Shown here: positions 17,375-26,829 of the stretch, piece after piece
Numbering within the stretch: position 1 is the first letter of the stretch
Layout of the letters: each line of letters begins with the position of its first letter
DNA from: Castellaniella sp047971665
GTDB lineage: Bacteria > Pseudomonadota > Gammaproteobacteria > Burkholderiales > Burkholderiaceae_B
DNA: 64,000 nt
Direction: 5' to 3'
NCBI RefSeq assembly: GCF_047971665.1
Contig: NZ_JBKEAA010000018.1
Coordinates: 1 to 64,000 of the forward strand
Made by a program: the position numbers and the translations under genes
Notes under the pieces: model-generated
The model's database searches: none
Told to the model about the DNA's origin: nothing
What the model saw: only the letters and a program-made list of their open reading frames with translations

Positions 17375-18322
17375 ATGAAATCCTCCGCCCTTGTCTCTGG
17401 AATGCCCGCGCCCGCGGGCTGTCCTCCCATTCGCCTCCGCCGGTCGGCCTCGCCGGCCGGCGCGCGGGTCCGCGGCTGGTGGACGCGTCTGATCGGCGGC
17501 CTGGTGCTGCTGGGGGCTGCGCTGGGCTGCACGTCCGCGCTTGCTCAAGGCTATATCAGCCGCAAGCTCGACATGCCTGTGCCGGGCGGTGTGGCGGTGG
17601 TGCCCCTGGGAACCGCCAGCCAGGCGCCGCAGGCCACTTATGGGGATCAGCGGGTCATGGTGATCCAGGACAGCGATGGCCAATGGATCGCCGTGGTGGG
17701 CATCCCGCTGGGTACGGCCCCGGGCCGCCAGTCCCTGCTGGTGCAGGGCGGGACGGCCGCCACGTTCCAGGTTCGCGCCAAGGAATACGCGGCGCAACAC
17801 ATCAAGCTGAAGAACCGTCGCCAGGTCTCGCCCGATCCCGAGGATCTCAAGCGGATCAAGCGCGAACTCGATCTGCAACTGGCGGCCTATCGCACCTATC
17901 GGGACGGTGTCGTGCCCAGCAACGTCATGCTGGACCGCCCGGTGGACGGGCGGCTGTCGAGCCCGTTCGGGCTGCGCCGTTTCTTCAATGGCGAGGAACG
18001 CAATCCGCATTCCGGGCTGGACTTTGCCGTGCCCTCTGGCACGCCCGTCAAGGCGCCGGCCGCCGGCCGCGTGGTGTTGGTGGGGGATTATTTCTTCAAT
18101 GGCAAGACGGTGTTCGTCGACCATGGGCAGGGCTTCATCAGCATGTTCTGTCATCTGTCGGCCATCGATGTCAAACCCGGCGATGAGGTCGCGCGGGGCG
18201 CCGTCGTGGGCAAGGTGGGCGCCACGGGGCGCGCCACGGGGCCGCATCTGCATTGGAACATCAGCCTGAACGCGGTCCGGGTGGATCCGGCCATTTTCAT
18301 CGGGGCAGCCCGCCGGCCTTAG
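17375..18322 (+). CDS. M23 family metallopeptidase (LysM-free, murein endopeptidase-like)
   Basis: Predicted periplasmic zinc endopeptidase, 315 aa. An Arg-rich N-terminus is followed by a hydrophobic signal (WWTRLIGGLVLLGAALGCTSALAQG). A beta-rich middle domain leads to the peptidase M23 domain, with zinc ligands in NPHSGLDFAVP (His about 212, Asp about 216) and in PHLHWNI (His about 291-293). It probably cuts peptidoglycan cross-links or regulates amidases. It stands 72 bp after cphA; no functional link to cyanophycin is evident. Confidence 0.93.
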   Translation: MKSSALVSGMPAPAGCPPIRLRRSASPAGARVRGWWTRLIGGLVLLGAALGCTSALAQGYISRKLDMPVPGGVAVVPLGTASQAPQATYGDQRVMVIQDSDGQWIAVVGIPLGTAPGRQSLLVQGGTAATFQVRAKEYAAQHIKLKNRRQVSPDPEDLKRIKRELDLQLAAYRTYRDGVVPSNVMLDRPVDGRLSSPFGLRRFFNGEERNPHSGLDFAVPSGTPVKAPAAGRVVLVGDYFFNGKTVFVDHGQGFISMFCHLSAIDVKPGDEVARGAVVGKVGATGRATGPHLHWNISLNAVRVDPAIFIGAARRP

Positions 18323-18344
18323 CGAGATGACGCGCGCTATCGAG

Positions 18345-18384
18345 CCGGATATTTCCAGTCTGCCATTGAACCGGACATTTCTGG
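18345..18384. repeat. Near-identical 14-nt direct repeat CCGGAyATTTCyrG
   Basis: CCGGATATTTCCAG (18345-18358) recurs as CCGGACATTTCTGG (18371-18384), 26 bp apart, in the gap between the M23 peptidase and the aminotransferase. Multiple short ACCGGACATTT-type repeats occur at the ends of some insertion sequences, so this could be a worn-out end. No transposase remnant is visible beside it. Confidence 0.35.
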
Positions 18385-18560
18385 TTGCGCAGACCGGGCA
18401 TGTGCACGTGGCGCAGCCATCGACGTGCGCATGAGGTGTCTCGCGCGGGCGATTGATTTAATATATGAAGCTTCACCTGCGCCGGTCGCCCGCGGATCCG
18501 GGCCGGCCGGTCCTTTCCAGTCGACCGGCCCACAAGGCAGGTTCCTATTCGGAATCAATC

Positions 18561-19769
18561 ATGGACACGTCCGTTTCCCGCCCGCTTTTTTCTGAACGCG
18601 CCAACCAGCTCACCAGCTCGGCCATCCGCGAAATCCTCAAGATCACCGAACGGCCCGAGGTCATCTCGTTCGCCGGCGGCCTGCCTTCGCCCGAGGGCTT
18701 TCCGATTGCCGAGCTGCGGGCCGCCTTCGACCAGGTGCTGGCGACCCAGGGCGCCACTGCGTTGCAGTACGGCCGCACCGAGGGCTATACGCCGTTGCGC
18801 GAGTGGGTCGCTCAGGATCTGTCGCGTCCCGGGTTGACGATCGATCCTGAGGAAGTCCTGATCGTGTCCGGATCGCAGCAGGCGCTGGACATGCTCGGCA
18901 AACTGTTCATCGATCAGGGGGCGCGCGTGTTGGTCGAGGCGCCCAGCTATCTCGGGGCGCTGCAGTCGTTTTCCCAGTTCCAGCCGCACTACCAGTCCGT
19001 CCCCACCGATGAGCGAGGCCTTGTGCCCGAAGCCCTGGACGACGATCTCGCCCTGGGCGCGCGCTTCATCTACGTGCTGCCCAATTTCCAGAACCCCACC
19101 GGTCTTACGCTGGATCGCGAGCGCCGCCAGGCCCTGGTCGAGCGCTGCGCCCGCCTGGGGCTGCCCATCATCGAGGACGATCCCTACGGCGAACTGCGCT
19201 ATGCGGGCGAACCGCAGCCCGGCCTGCTCGAACTGGGCCGTCCGGTGGGTGCGACCGTGATCCGTCTGGGCACCTTTTCCAAGGTGCTGGCGCCCGGCAT
19301 GCGCCTGGGCTACGTCGTGGCGCCGCGCAACATCATCTCCAAGCTCGTGCAGATCAAACAGGCCACCGACCTGCATACCGCGACAGTCACCCAGATGGCG
19401 GTGTACGAGGCCGTGCGCCGCGGTTTTCTGCGCGCCCATCTGCCCAAAGTCCGTGAGCTCTACCGCCGCCAATGCGGGTACATGCTCGATGCCCTGCAGG
19501 CGCATTTCCCTTCCGATGCGCGCTGGACGCGCCCTGAAGGCGGCATGTTCATCTGGGTCACGCTGCGCGAGTCCATCGACACGGCGCAATTGCTGCAGGC
19601 GGCAATCCAGCGCAACGTGGCGTTCGTGCCGGGCGCGCCGTTCTATGCCGGCGTCGAGGCGCCCGCCAATACGCTGCGCCTGAGTTTCGTCACCGTGCCT
19701 GAGGATCGCATCCGCATCGGCGTGCAGACCCTGGCCGAACTCATCGGTCCGGCGCCCGCGCGCGGATGA
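18561..19769 (+). CDS. PLP-dependent aminotransferase (class I/II, LysN/2-aminoadipate transaminase-like)
   Basis: A 402-aa fold-type I aminotransferase. It opens LFSERANQLTSSAIREILKITERPEVISFAGGLPSPEGFP, typical of the LysN/MocR-domain branch. It contains YVLPNFQNPTGLT, the PLP-contact region IIEDDPYGELRY, and the Schiff-base Lys241 in GTFSKVLAPGMRLGY. Substrates in this family are amino acids with 2-oxoglutarate; the exact one is uncertain. The start ATG at 18561 is chosen because the 32 residues before it, up to 18465, are basic and unlike the family. Its stop overlaps the ubiA start (ATGA). Confidence 0.88.
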   Translation: MDTSVSRPLFSERANQLTSSAIREILKITERPEVISFAGGLPSPEGFPIAELRAAFDQVLATQGATALQYGRTEGYTPLREWVAQDLSRPGLTIDPEEVLIVSGSQQALDMLGKLFIDQGARVLVEAPSYLGALQSFSQFQPHYQSVPTDERGLVPEALDDDLALGARFIYVLPNFQNPTGLTLDRERRQALVERCARLGLPIIEDDPYGELRYAGEPQPGLLELGRPVGATVIRLGTFSKVLAPGMRLGYVVAPRNIISKLVQIKQATDLHTATVTQMAVYEAVRRGFLRAHLPKVRELYRRQCGYMLDALQAHFPSDARWTRPEGGMFIWVTLRESIDTAQLLQAAIQRNVAFVPGAPFYAGVEAPANTLRLSFVTVPEDRIRIGVQTLAELIGPAPARG

Positions 19770-20719
19770 CGGCCGGCGGGACCCCCGCAGGTCCGGGGCG
19801 CAACGGCTCCGACCTGTCTGACATGCGTTTCGATGACTGGGTGGCCCGTTGGCTGCCCGCGTCCTGGGGACCCTACGCGCGCCTGTGCCGGCTGGACCGG
19901 CCCGTTGGCACCTGGCTGACCCTGCTGCCCGCGTTGGCGGCGCTGGTTCAGGCGGCCGATGGCTGGCCGACACTGTGGCGTCTGGTGGTGTTCTCCCTGG
20001 GCGCGCTGCTGATGCGTGGCGTCGGCTGCACCTTCAACGACATCTTCGACCGGGATTTCGATCACCGTGTCGAGCGGACACGCTTTCGTCCGCTGACCAG
20101 CGGCCAGCTCACGCTGCGGGCGGCGTTGTGGTTCGCCGTCGCGCAGTTGCTGGTCAGCGCGACGCTGCTGTTCGCCATCAATGCCTACAGCCGCTGGCTG
20201 GCGCTGGCGCTGTTGCCGCTGGTGGTGATCTATCCGCTGTGCAAACGCTATACCTACTGGCCGCAGGCCGTGCTGGGGGCGGCGTTCAACTGGGGCATGT
20301 TGATGGCCTGGTCCGATACCCGCGATGCGGTGCCCTGGTATGCGGTCGCCATGTGGCTGGGCGCTGTGCTGTGGCAGATCGGCTATGACGCCATCTACGC
20401 CTACATCGATCTGCGCGATGATCGCATGCTGGGCCTGAAATCGGTCGCCATGCGTTTCGGCGACCAGGGACGGGCCTGGATCGGCGGCATGTATGCCGCC
20501 ACGGCGGTACTGTGGATCGCGTCCGGCTGGGGGATGGACATGGATTGGCCCTATTACCTGGTCATGGCCATCATCGCGGGGCATTTCGTCTGGCAGGTGC
20601 GCGTCTTCGACGTGCGTCATCCGGAACGCGGCCTGCGGTTGTTCCGCTCCAACATGCTGGTGGGGGTGCTGATGATCGTGGCCTCGCTGGCTGGCACGGT
20701 CCTGCGTCCCTGGCTGTAA
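19766..20719 (+). CDS. ubiA: 4-hydroxybenzoate octaprenyltransferase
   Basis: Transfers the polyprenyl chain to 4-hydroxybenzoate in ubiquinone synthesis; integral inner membrane enzyme. The 317-aa protein has about nine membrane helices. The first Asp-rich motif is NDIFDRDFD, followed by RTRFRPLTSG, and the second is in YAYIDLRDDRMLGLKS. The N-terminus is about 20-25 residues longer than usual if the ATG overlapping the aminotransferase stop is used; Met at 19823 is an alternative. Confidence 0.95.
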   Translation: MTAGGTPAGPGRNGSDLSDMRFDDWVARWLPASWGPYARLCRLDRPVGTWLTLLPALAALVQAADGWPTLWRLVVFSLGALLMRGVGCTFNDIFDRDFDHRVERTRFRPLTSGQLTLRAALWFAVAQLLVSATLLFAINAYSRWLALALLPLVVIYPLCKRYTYWPQAVLGAAFNWGMLMAWSDTRDAVPWYAVAMWLGAVLWQIGYDAIYAYIDLRDDRMLGLKSVAMRFGDQGRAWIGGMYAATAVLWIASGWGMDMDWPYYLVMAIIAGHFVWQVRVFDVRHPERGLRLFRSNMLVGVLMIVASLAGTVLRPWL

Positions 20720-20752
20720 GCCAGGACGGCTCGCGGGGCGCGGCTTCGCGCA

Positions 20753-20832
20753 TGCGCATGCGGGCACATCTCTCTGCAAGGTACGGACGGCGTTCTCTGA
20801 GCAGCCAGCGCTGTTTTGCGTGTGCGCATGCG
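20753..20832. repeat. Two copies of TGCGCATGCG in the ubiA-GMC oxidoreductase gap
   Basis: TGCGCATGCG occurs at 20753-20762 and at 20823-20832 within the 222-bp gap after ubiA. The core CGCATGCG is palindromic, so these could be paired sites for a dimeric regulator of the downstream oxidoreductase gene. No other structure was seen in the gap. Function is speculative. Confidence 0.3.
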
Positions 20833-20944
20833 AGTGTATGGGCCTCGCGGGCGATCCCGTCTGGCGCAGGCCCGGCGTTGCGGCTAGACTGATTCCATCA
20901 AGAATGACGGCGCCGCCCGACGGTGCCACAGGAGACCGCACGTG

Positions 20945-22558
20945 ATGACCGCAGACTCGCCGGAGACCGCGGCGCTGGAATTCGATTACGTCATCGTGGG
21001 CGCCGGCTCGGCCGGCTGCCTGCTGGCCAATCGCCTGTCGCGCCAATACCGCGTGCTGCTTCTCGAGGCGGGTGGCGCCGATGACTGGCGCTGGATCCAC
21101 ATCCCGGTCGGCTACCTGTATTGCATCGGCAATCCGCGCACGGACTGGTGCTATCACACGCAGCCGGATCCTGGCCTGAATTACCGCTCCCTGGGCTATC
21201 CGCGCGGCCGGGTGCTGGGCGGTTCATCCTCGATCAACGGCATGCTCTACCTGCGCGGCCAGGCTGCCGATTATGACGGCTGGGCGGCGCTCGGCAATCC
21301 GGGCTGGGCCTGGTCCGATGTGCTGCCGCTGTTCCGTGACGTCGAGGATCATCATGCGGGGGCCAGCGAATTCCATGGGGCTTCGGGCACCTGGCGGGTC
21401 GAACGCCAGCGCCTGCGCTGGGAGGTGCTCGATGCTTTTCGCGATGCGGCGGCCCAGGCGGGCATCGTGCGCACCGACGATTTCAACCGTGGCGACAATG
21501 CCGGCTGCGATTATTTCGAGGTCAATCAACGCCGGGGCGTGCGCTGGAATGCGGCCAAGGCCTTCCTGCGCCCCGTCATGGATCGGGACGCCCTGCGGGT
21601 GATGACCGGCGTGCGGGTCGAACGGATCACCTTCTCGGGCCGCCGCGCGACCGGGGTCGATTGTGTGGCGAACGGCGGGCGCGTGCATGCCGTGGCGCGC
21701 CGGGAGCTCATCCTGGCGGCCGGCGCGATCGGATCGCCCCAGCTGCTTCAGGTCTCGGGCATCGGTCCCGCCGAACGCCTGCGCAGGCTCGGCATCCCGA
21801 TCGTGCTGGACCTGCCCGGCGTGGGCGAGAATCTCCAGGATCACCTGCAACTGCGCATGATCTACCGCCTGCAAGGCGCGCACACGCTGAACACCCTGGC
21901 GAATGCCTGGTGGGGCAAGGCCTGGATGGGCCTGCAGTACGCCCTGTTCCGCAGCGGGCCATTGTCGATGGCGCCCTCGCAGCTGGGCGCTTTCGCGCGT
22001 TCGGACCCGGCGCGTCCCCGCCCCAACCTGGAATACCATGTCCAACCCCTGTCGCTGGACAAGTTCGGTGATCCGCTGCATGACTTCCCGGCCATGACCG
22101 CCTCGGTCTGCAATCTGCAGCCTGGCAGCCGGGGCCACGTGCGCATCGTCTCGCCCAACGCCGCCGATGCGCCGGAGATCCTCTGCAATTATCTGCAGAC
22201 GCCGCAAGACCGTACCGTGGCGGCCGATGCCTTGCGCCTGACGCGGCGCATCATGGCCCAGCCTGCACTGGCGCGCTACCAGCCCAGAGAATACTTGCCG
22301 GGTGAGGCGATCCAGACCCAGGAGGCCCTGGAAGCAGCCGCCGGCGACATCGGCACCACCATTTTCCATCCGGTGGGGACATGTAAAATGGGGGTCGATC
22401 CGTTGGCCGTGGTGGATCCGGAGCTGCGTGTCCGGGGGCTTGAAAGCCTGCGGGTGATCGATGCCTCGATCATGCCGGTCATTACTTCGGGCAACACCAA
22501 TTCGCCGACGATCATGATTGCCGAAAAGGGCGCGCGCCTGATTCTGGGCGAGGCCTGA
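20945..22558 (+). CDS. GMC family FAD-dependent oxidoreductase (choline/alcohol dehydrogenase type)
   Basis: A 537-aa flavoenzyme oxidising an alcohol. The FAD-binding Rossmann motif is DYVIVGAGSAGCLLANRLS near the N-terminus, with LLLEAGG, the GMC signature PRGRVLGGSSSINGMLYLRG and GSPQLLQVSGIGP. Catalytic His and Asn are in HPVGTCKMG and GNTNSPTIMIAEKGA. GGAGA at 20931-20935 serves either GTG 20942 or ATG 20945. It stands alone between ubiA and the antiporter gene. The substrate cannot be told from sequence; choline is possible but no betaine aldehyde dehydrogenase lies nearby. Confidence 0.92.
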   Translation: MTADSPETAALEFDYVIVGAGSAGCLLANRLSRQYRVLLLEAGGADDWRWIHIPVGYLYCIGNPRTDWCYHTQPDPGLNYRSLGYPRGRVLGGSSSINGMLYLRGQAADYDGWAALGNPGWAWSDVLPLFRDVEDHHAGASEFHGASGTWRVERQRLRWEVLDAFRDAAAQAGIVRTDDFNRGDNAGCDYFEVNQRRGVRWNAAKAFLRPVMDRDALRVMTGVRVERITFSGRRATGVDCVANGGRVHAVARRELILAAGAIGSPQLLQVSGIGPAERLRRLGIPIVLDLPGVGENLQDHLQLRMIYRLQGAHTLNTLANAWWGKAWMGLQYALFRSGPLSMAPSQLGAFARSDPARPRPNLEYHVQPLSLDKFGDPLHDFPAMTASVCNLQPGSRGHVRIVSPNAADAPEILCNYLQTPQDRTVAADALRLTRRIMAQPALARYQPREYLPGEAIQTQEALEAAAGDIGTTIFHPVGTCKMGVDPLAVVDPELRVRGLESLRVIDASIMPVITSGNTNSPTIMIAEKGARLILGEA

Positions 22559-22593
22559 ATCCCTCTATTCCGCCTTTCACACAGGACCTGGAC

Positions 22594-23889
22594 ATGGTCA
22601 GTCATACCGAGGTCGTGGCAACTGCGCTGTTCGCCATCGCCATCATCCATACCTTCTCCGTCCCCGTTTTCGCCCGTCTGGCCAATCGTGGCGGACCGCA
22701 TGCCGGTCTGTGGCACCTGCTGTCCGAGGTCGAGGCCGTTTTCGGGATCTGGGCCTGTGTGCTGTTTGCGTGGATGGGATTGACACTGGGCATGAAGGGG
22801 GCCATCGAATACCTGGATACACGCAATTTCACCGAGCCGGCTTTCGTCTTTGTGATCATGGTGGTGGCGGCCAGCCGGCCCATCATCGAACTGGTTCGTC
22901 TGCTGGTCGATTTCGTGTCCCGCCTGCTGCCGATGGCCCGCGAGGTCTCGCGCTTTTTCGTCATCATGACCCTGGTGCCGCTGGCGGGCTCGCTGATCAC
23001 GGAGCCGGCCGCCATGACCCTGGCGGCCCTGTTGCTGCGCCAGGCCTATTTCCGCCGGCCCGGCCAGGACGGGTTCAAGTACCTGACGGTCGGCGTGTTG
23101 TTCGTCAATGTGTCCATCGGCGGGGTGCTGACGGCCTATGCGGCGCCGCCGGTGCTGATGGTGGCCCAGACCTTTGGATGGGATACGACCTTCATGGCCA
23201 CGCATTTTGGCTGGCGCGCGGTGACCGCCGTGCTGATCAATGGCTTGATCCTGTCGATGATCTGCCGGCCCTTCCTGCTCAATGGCAGCCTTGGCGTGCA
23301 GGAGGGTGAGGACGGAGAGGAAAACGAGAGCAAAAAGCGCTCGCCGTCGCCGCCCGCCGTGATGGCTGTGCACGTGCTGTTCCTGATGGGGATCGTACTG
23401 GCTTCGCATCACATGCACATCTTCATGGCGCTGCTGGTGCTGTTCATTGGCTATACCCAGGCCTACAAACGCCACCAGTCGCCGCTGCTGTTGCGCGAAG
23501 GGCTGATGGTCGGTTTCTTCCTGGCGGGGCTGGTGGTGCTGGGCGGTCTGCAGCAATGGTGGCTTCAGGATCTGCTCGGCGGGCTGTCGCCTTACGTCCT
23601 GTATTTCGGCGCCACGGCGCTGACGGCGGTCACCGATAATGCGGCGCTGACCTACCTGGGCTCGCTGGTCGAGGGTACGGGCGATCTCTGGCGCTATATG
23701 CTGGTGGCGGGCGCCGTCACGGGGGGCGGCCTGACCGTGATCGCCAATGCGCCGAATCCGGCCGGATTTTCCATCCTCAAAGGCTGCTTCGGTGATGGCA
23801 CGATCTCGCCGCTGCGGCTGCTGGCCTCGGCGGCCGTGCCGACGATGGTGGCGGTCGTGATGTTCCTGCTGCCCAATTCTTTCAGCTGA
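22594..23889 (+). CDS. Putative Na+/H+ antiporter (PF07399-type)
   Basis: A 431-aa polytopic membrane protein with about 11-12 hydrophobic segments and a short charged cytoplasmic loop (EGEDGEENESKKR). It matches the putative Na+/H+ antiporter family by the repeated segments MTLVPLAGSLITEPAAMTLAALLL and GATALTAVTDNAALTYLGSLVEG, which hold acidic and polar residues within membrane helices. It lies 35 bp after the GMC oxidoreductase on the same strand. Ion specificity is inferred from family only. Confidence 0.82.
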   Translation: MVSHTEVVATALFAIAIIHTFSVPVFARLANRGGPHAGLWHLLSEVEAVFGIWACVLFAWMGLTLGMKGAIEYLDTRNFTEPAFVFVIMVVAASRPIIELVRLLVDFVSRLLPMAREVSRFFVIMTLVPLAGSLITEPAAMTLAALLLRQAYFRRPGQDGFKYLTVGVLFVNVSIGGVLTAYAAPPVLMVAQTFGWDTTFMATHFGWRAVTAVLINGLILSMICRPFLLNGSLGVQEGEDGEENESKKRSPSPPAVMAVHVLFLMGIVLASHHMHIFMALLVLFIGYTQAYKRHQSPLLLREGLMVGFFLAGLVVLGGLQQWWLQDLLGGLSPYVLYFGATALTAVTDNAALTYLGSLVEGTGDLWRYMLVAGAVTGGGLTVIANAPNPAGFSILKGCFGDGTISPLRLLASAAVPTMVAVVMFLLPNSFS

Positions 23890-23998
23890 GGTCGCGGCGT
23901 CGCGCGCAGGGCATCGACAGCCCAAACCCGCGCGACGAATGGGGATTCCCGCAAAAGGATTAAAATCCAAGCCGTCGATTATTTCGGAATCACATGCT

Positions 23999-24307
23999 GT
24001 GCCTATCTATGCCTATCGTTGCAGCCACTGCGGCCATGAGCAGGACGTGTTGCAGAAAATCTCGGATCCGCGGCTGACGACCTGTCCGGCCTGCGGTCAG
24101 GATACTTACGAAAAACAGGTGACGGCGGCCGGTTTCCGCTTAAAGGGCGGCGGCTGGTACGAAACCGACTTTCGCGGAGGAGGAAAATCCGCCCCGAAAT
24201 CCGCCGATACGGCGGGCGGCGCATCGTCCGGCTCCGCCTCTGGTGGCGGCGCGTCCGGCTCCGCCTCTGGCGGCGGTTCCTCTCCTCCCGCTTCGACGTC
24301 GGGCTGA
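23999..24307 (+). CDS. FmdB family zinc-ribbon protein
   Basis: A 102-aa protein starting with GTG: MPIYAYRCSHCGHEQDVLQK is the canonical FmdB beginning, so the GTG at 23999 is preferred over longer frames. The zinc ribbon uses Cys8, Cys11, Cys29 and Cys32. The second half is a low-complexity Gly/Ser tail encoded partly by a 27-bp tandem duplication. It precedes DUF502 and aspS, a gene order common in betaproteobacteria. Function unknown; the name comes from a putative regulator of formamidase genes. Confidence 0.9.
   Translation: MPIYAYRCSHCGHEQDVLQKISDPRLTTCPACGQDTYEKQVTAAGFRLKGGGWYETDFRGGGKSAPKSADTAGGASSGSASGGGASGSASGGGSSPPASTSG
24225..24278 (+). repeat. 27-bp tandem repeat (two copies) in the FmdB tail
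   Basis: Copy 1 is 24225-24251 and copy 2 is 24252-24278; they differ at three positions. Each encodes a nine-residue Ser/Gly/Ala unit, so copy number changes would keep the frame and only lengthen the flexible tail. Confidence 0.8.
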
Positions 24308-24319
24308 TTCCCTGAACCC

Positions 24320-24970
24320 ATGCGCTTCCTCAAACGCTACTTCATCACCGGCCTGCTGATCTGGCTCCCGCTGGTGGCCACGGTCTGGGTGCTGACCGTT
24401 CTGGCCAACACGCTCGGTTCCATGGTGCCATCGTTCCTGTCGCCCGAGGCGTTGTTCGGGGTGGCGATTCCGGGGTTCGAGCTGGTCCTGGTCCTGCTGA
24501 TCATTCTCATCACGGGGCTGTTCTGCGCCAATTTCATCGGCCGTGCCATCCTGTCACGCTGGGAATCCCTGCTGGGACGCATTCCTCTGGTGCGCTCCAT
24601 TTATAATTCGGTCAAGCAGGTCAGCGACACCGTGTTCGCGCCCAACGGCCAGGCCTTCCGCGAAGCGGTGCTGGTGCAGTATCCGCGCCAGGGCGCCTGG
24701 ACCATCGGTTTTCTGACCGGCGCGCCCAGTACCGAAATCGCCGCGTTGCTGGAGGGCGATTTCGTCAGCGTCTATGTGCCCACGACGCCCAACCCGACGT
24801 CGGGTTTCTTCCTGATGATGCCGCGCACCGATGTCCAGGTGCTCGACATGTCGGTGGAAACCGCCCTGAAATACATCGTGTCCATGGGGGTGGTGGCGCC
24901 GTCCGCGTCGTCGTCCCAGATACAGATGGACCTGCCGGCCGTGGCGCCCCCCGACAGGCAGTCTCATTGA
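24320..24970 (+). CDS. DUF502 domain-containing membrane protein
   Basis: A 216-aa inner membrane protein of unknown function. Two N-terminal transmembrane helices (FITGLLIWLPLVATVWVLTVL and VLVLLIILITGLFCANFIG) precede a soluble domain with the DUF502 landmarks GRIPLVRSIYNSVKQVSDTVF, PRQGAWTIGFLTG and FVSVYVPTTPNPTSGFFLMMPR. It lies 12 bp after the FmdB gene and 49 bp before aspS, in the conserved order. Confidence 0.92.
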   Translation: MRFLKRYFITGLLIWLPLVATVWVLTVLANTLGSMVPSFLSPEALFGVAIPGFELVLVLLIILITGLFCANFIGRAILSRWESLLGRIPLVRSIYNSVKQVSDTVFAPNGQAFREAVLVQYPRQGAWTIGFLTGAPSTEIAALLEGDFVSVYVPTTPNPTSGFFLMMPRTDVQVLDMSVETALKYIVSMGVVAPSASSSQIQMDLPAVAPPDRQSH

Positions 24971-25019
24971 ATCCGGACAATTCTTTCAAATTCAAACAAT
25001 TCCTCTGACGGAGCCATTC

Positions 25020-26813
25020 TTGAACCGCACTTGCTACACCGGCGAGGTATCCAAAGTCCACCTCGACCAGACCGTGACCCTGTTCGGCTGGGTGCATCGT
25101 CGCCGCGACCATGGCGGCGTGATCTTCATCGACCTGCGCGACCGCGCGGGCCTGGCCCAGGTGGTGGTGGATCCGGACAACAAGGCCGCGTTCGAGACCG
25201 CCGAGAGGATCCGCAACGAATACTGCTTGCGGATCACCGGCCTGGTGCGCCTGCGTCCCGAAGGCACCACCAATCCCGATCTGCTCTCGGGTGAAATCGA
25301 GATCCTCTGCCGCGAGATCGAGATCCTGAATACATCGGTCACGCCGCCGTTCCAGCTCGACGACGACAACCTGTCCGAGACCACGCGCCTGACGCACCGG
25401 GTGCTGGATCTGCGCCGTCCGCAGATGCAGCGCAACCTGATGTTGCGCTATCGCGTGTCCATGGTGGCGCGCAACTACCTCGATGCCCTGGGGTTCGTCG
25501 ACATCGAAACCCCGATGCTCACCCGCAGCACGCCCGAAGGCGCGCGCGATTATCTCGTGCCCTCGCGCGTCAATCCGGGAGAGTTCTTCGCGCTGCCCCA
25601 GTCGCCGCAGCTGTTCAAGCAGATGCTGATGGTGTCCGGGTTCGATCGCTACTACCAGATCACCAAGTGCTTCCGCGACGAGGATCTGCGCGCGGACCGC
25701 CAGCCGGAATTCACCCAGATCGATTGCGAGACCTCCTTCCTGGACGAAGTCCAGATCCGCGAGATCTTCGAGGGCATGGTGCGCGAGGTCTACCGCCAGG
25801 TGCTGGACGTGGCGCTGCCCGATCCTTTCCCCACCATGAGCTGGGAAGAGGCCATGCGCCGCTTCGGTTCGGACAAGCCGGACCTGCGCGTCAAGCTGGA
25901 ATTCATCGACGTCGCCGATCTGATGCGCGGTGTGGACTTCAAGGTCTTCGCCGGTCCTGCCAATGACCCGGCCAGCCGCGTGGTGGCGCTGCGCGTGCCC
26001 GGCGGCGGCAGCCTGCCGCGCAGCGAGATCGACGCGTATACCCAGTTCGTCGGGATCTATGGCGCGCGCGGTCTGGCGTATATCAAGGTCAACGACGCCA
26101 GCGCGATCCCCGAAGGCCTGCAGTCGCCCGTCGTCAAGAACATCCATGCGGACGCATTGCGCGCCCTGATCGAGCGGACCGGCGCACAGAATGGCGATCT
26201 GATCTTCTTTGGCGCCGATCGCGCCAAGGTGGTCGCCGACGCCATCGGCGCACTGCGCGTGAAAATCGGCCAGAGCGAATTCGGCCGCGCCAACGGGCTG
26301 TTCGAGCCGGGCTGGAAGCCGCTGTGGGTGGTGGATTTCCCCATGTTCGAGTACGACGAGGGCGAGGGCCGCTACACGGCGGCGCACCATCCCTTCACCT
26401 GCCCCAAGCCGGGCCACGAGGACCTGCTGGAGACCGATCCGGGCAAGGCCCTGGCGCGCGCCTACGACATGGTCATCAACGGCTGGGAAGTCGGCGGCGG
26501 CTCCGAGCGTATCCACCGCGCCGATATCCAGCGCAAGGTCTTCAAGGCGCTCAAGATCGACGACGAGGAAGCCCGCCTCAAATTCGGTTTCCTGCTTGAT
26601 GCGCTGCAGTATGGCGCGCCGCCGCACGGCGGTCTGGCCTTCGGCCTGGATCGACTGGTGACGCTGATGGCGGGTGCGGAATCCATCCGCGACGTGATCG
26701 CCTTCCCCAAGACGCAACGCGCCCAGTGCCTGCTGACCCAGGCGCCGTCTGCTGTGGACGAGAAACAACTGCGCGAACTGCATATCCGCCTGCGTCAGAC
26801 GGAAGCCAGATAG
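25020..26813 (+). CDS. aspS: Aspartyl-tRNA synthetase
   Basis: Charges tRNA with aspartate. The 597-aa bacterial-type enzyme has the anticodon-binding OB fold (VTLFGWVHRRRDHGGVIFIDLRDRAGLAQVVV), class II motif 2 FRDEDLRADRQPEFTQID, the bacterial GAD insertion (about residues 280-410) and motif 3 GGLAFGLDRL. The start is a TTG at 25020 with GGAG six bases upstream; no ATG fits the family N-terminus. Many proteobacteria without asparaginyl-tRNA synthetase have a non-discriminating form; that cannot be decided here. Confidence 0.97.
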   Translation: MNRTCYTGEVSKVHLDQTVTLFGWVHRRRDHGGVIFIDLRDRAGLAQVVVDPDNKAAFETAERIRNEYCLRITGLVRLRPEGTTNPDLLSGEIEILCREIEILNTSVTPPFQLDDDNLSETTRLTHRVLDLRRPQMQRNLMLRYRVSMVARNYLDALGFVDIETPMLTRSTPEGARDYLVPSRVNPGEFFALPQSPQLFKQMLMVSGFDRYYQITKCFRDEDLRADRQPEFTQIDCETSFLDEVQIREIFEGMVREVYRQVLDVALPDPFPTMSWEEAMRRFGSDKPDLRVKLEFIDVADLMRGVDFKVFAGPANDPASRVVALRVPGGGSLPRSEIDAYTQFVGIYGARGLAYIKVNDASAIPEGLQSPVVKNIHADALRALIERTGAQNGDLIFFGADRAKVVADAIGALRVKIGQSEFGRANGLFEPGWKPLWVVDFPMFEYDEGEGRYTAAHHPFTCPKPGHEDLLETDPGKALARAYDMVINGWEVGGGSERIHRADIQRKVFKALKIDDEEARLKFGFLLDALQYGAPPHGGLAFGLDRLVTLMAGAESIRDVIAFPKTQRAQCLLTQAPSAVDEKQLRELHIRLRQTEAR

Positions 26814-26829
26814 GGCGGGGAGACCGGCC

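Noticed and set aside
15413..18253. A 946-aa minus-strand open frame opposite cphA and the M23 peptidase.
   Set aside because: It is antisense to two clear genes and shows no recognisable domain; codon structure in GC-rich DNA keeps the opposite strand open.
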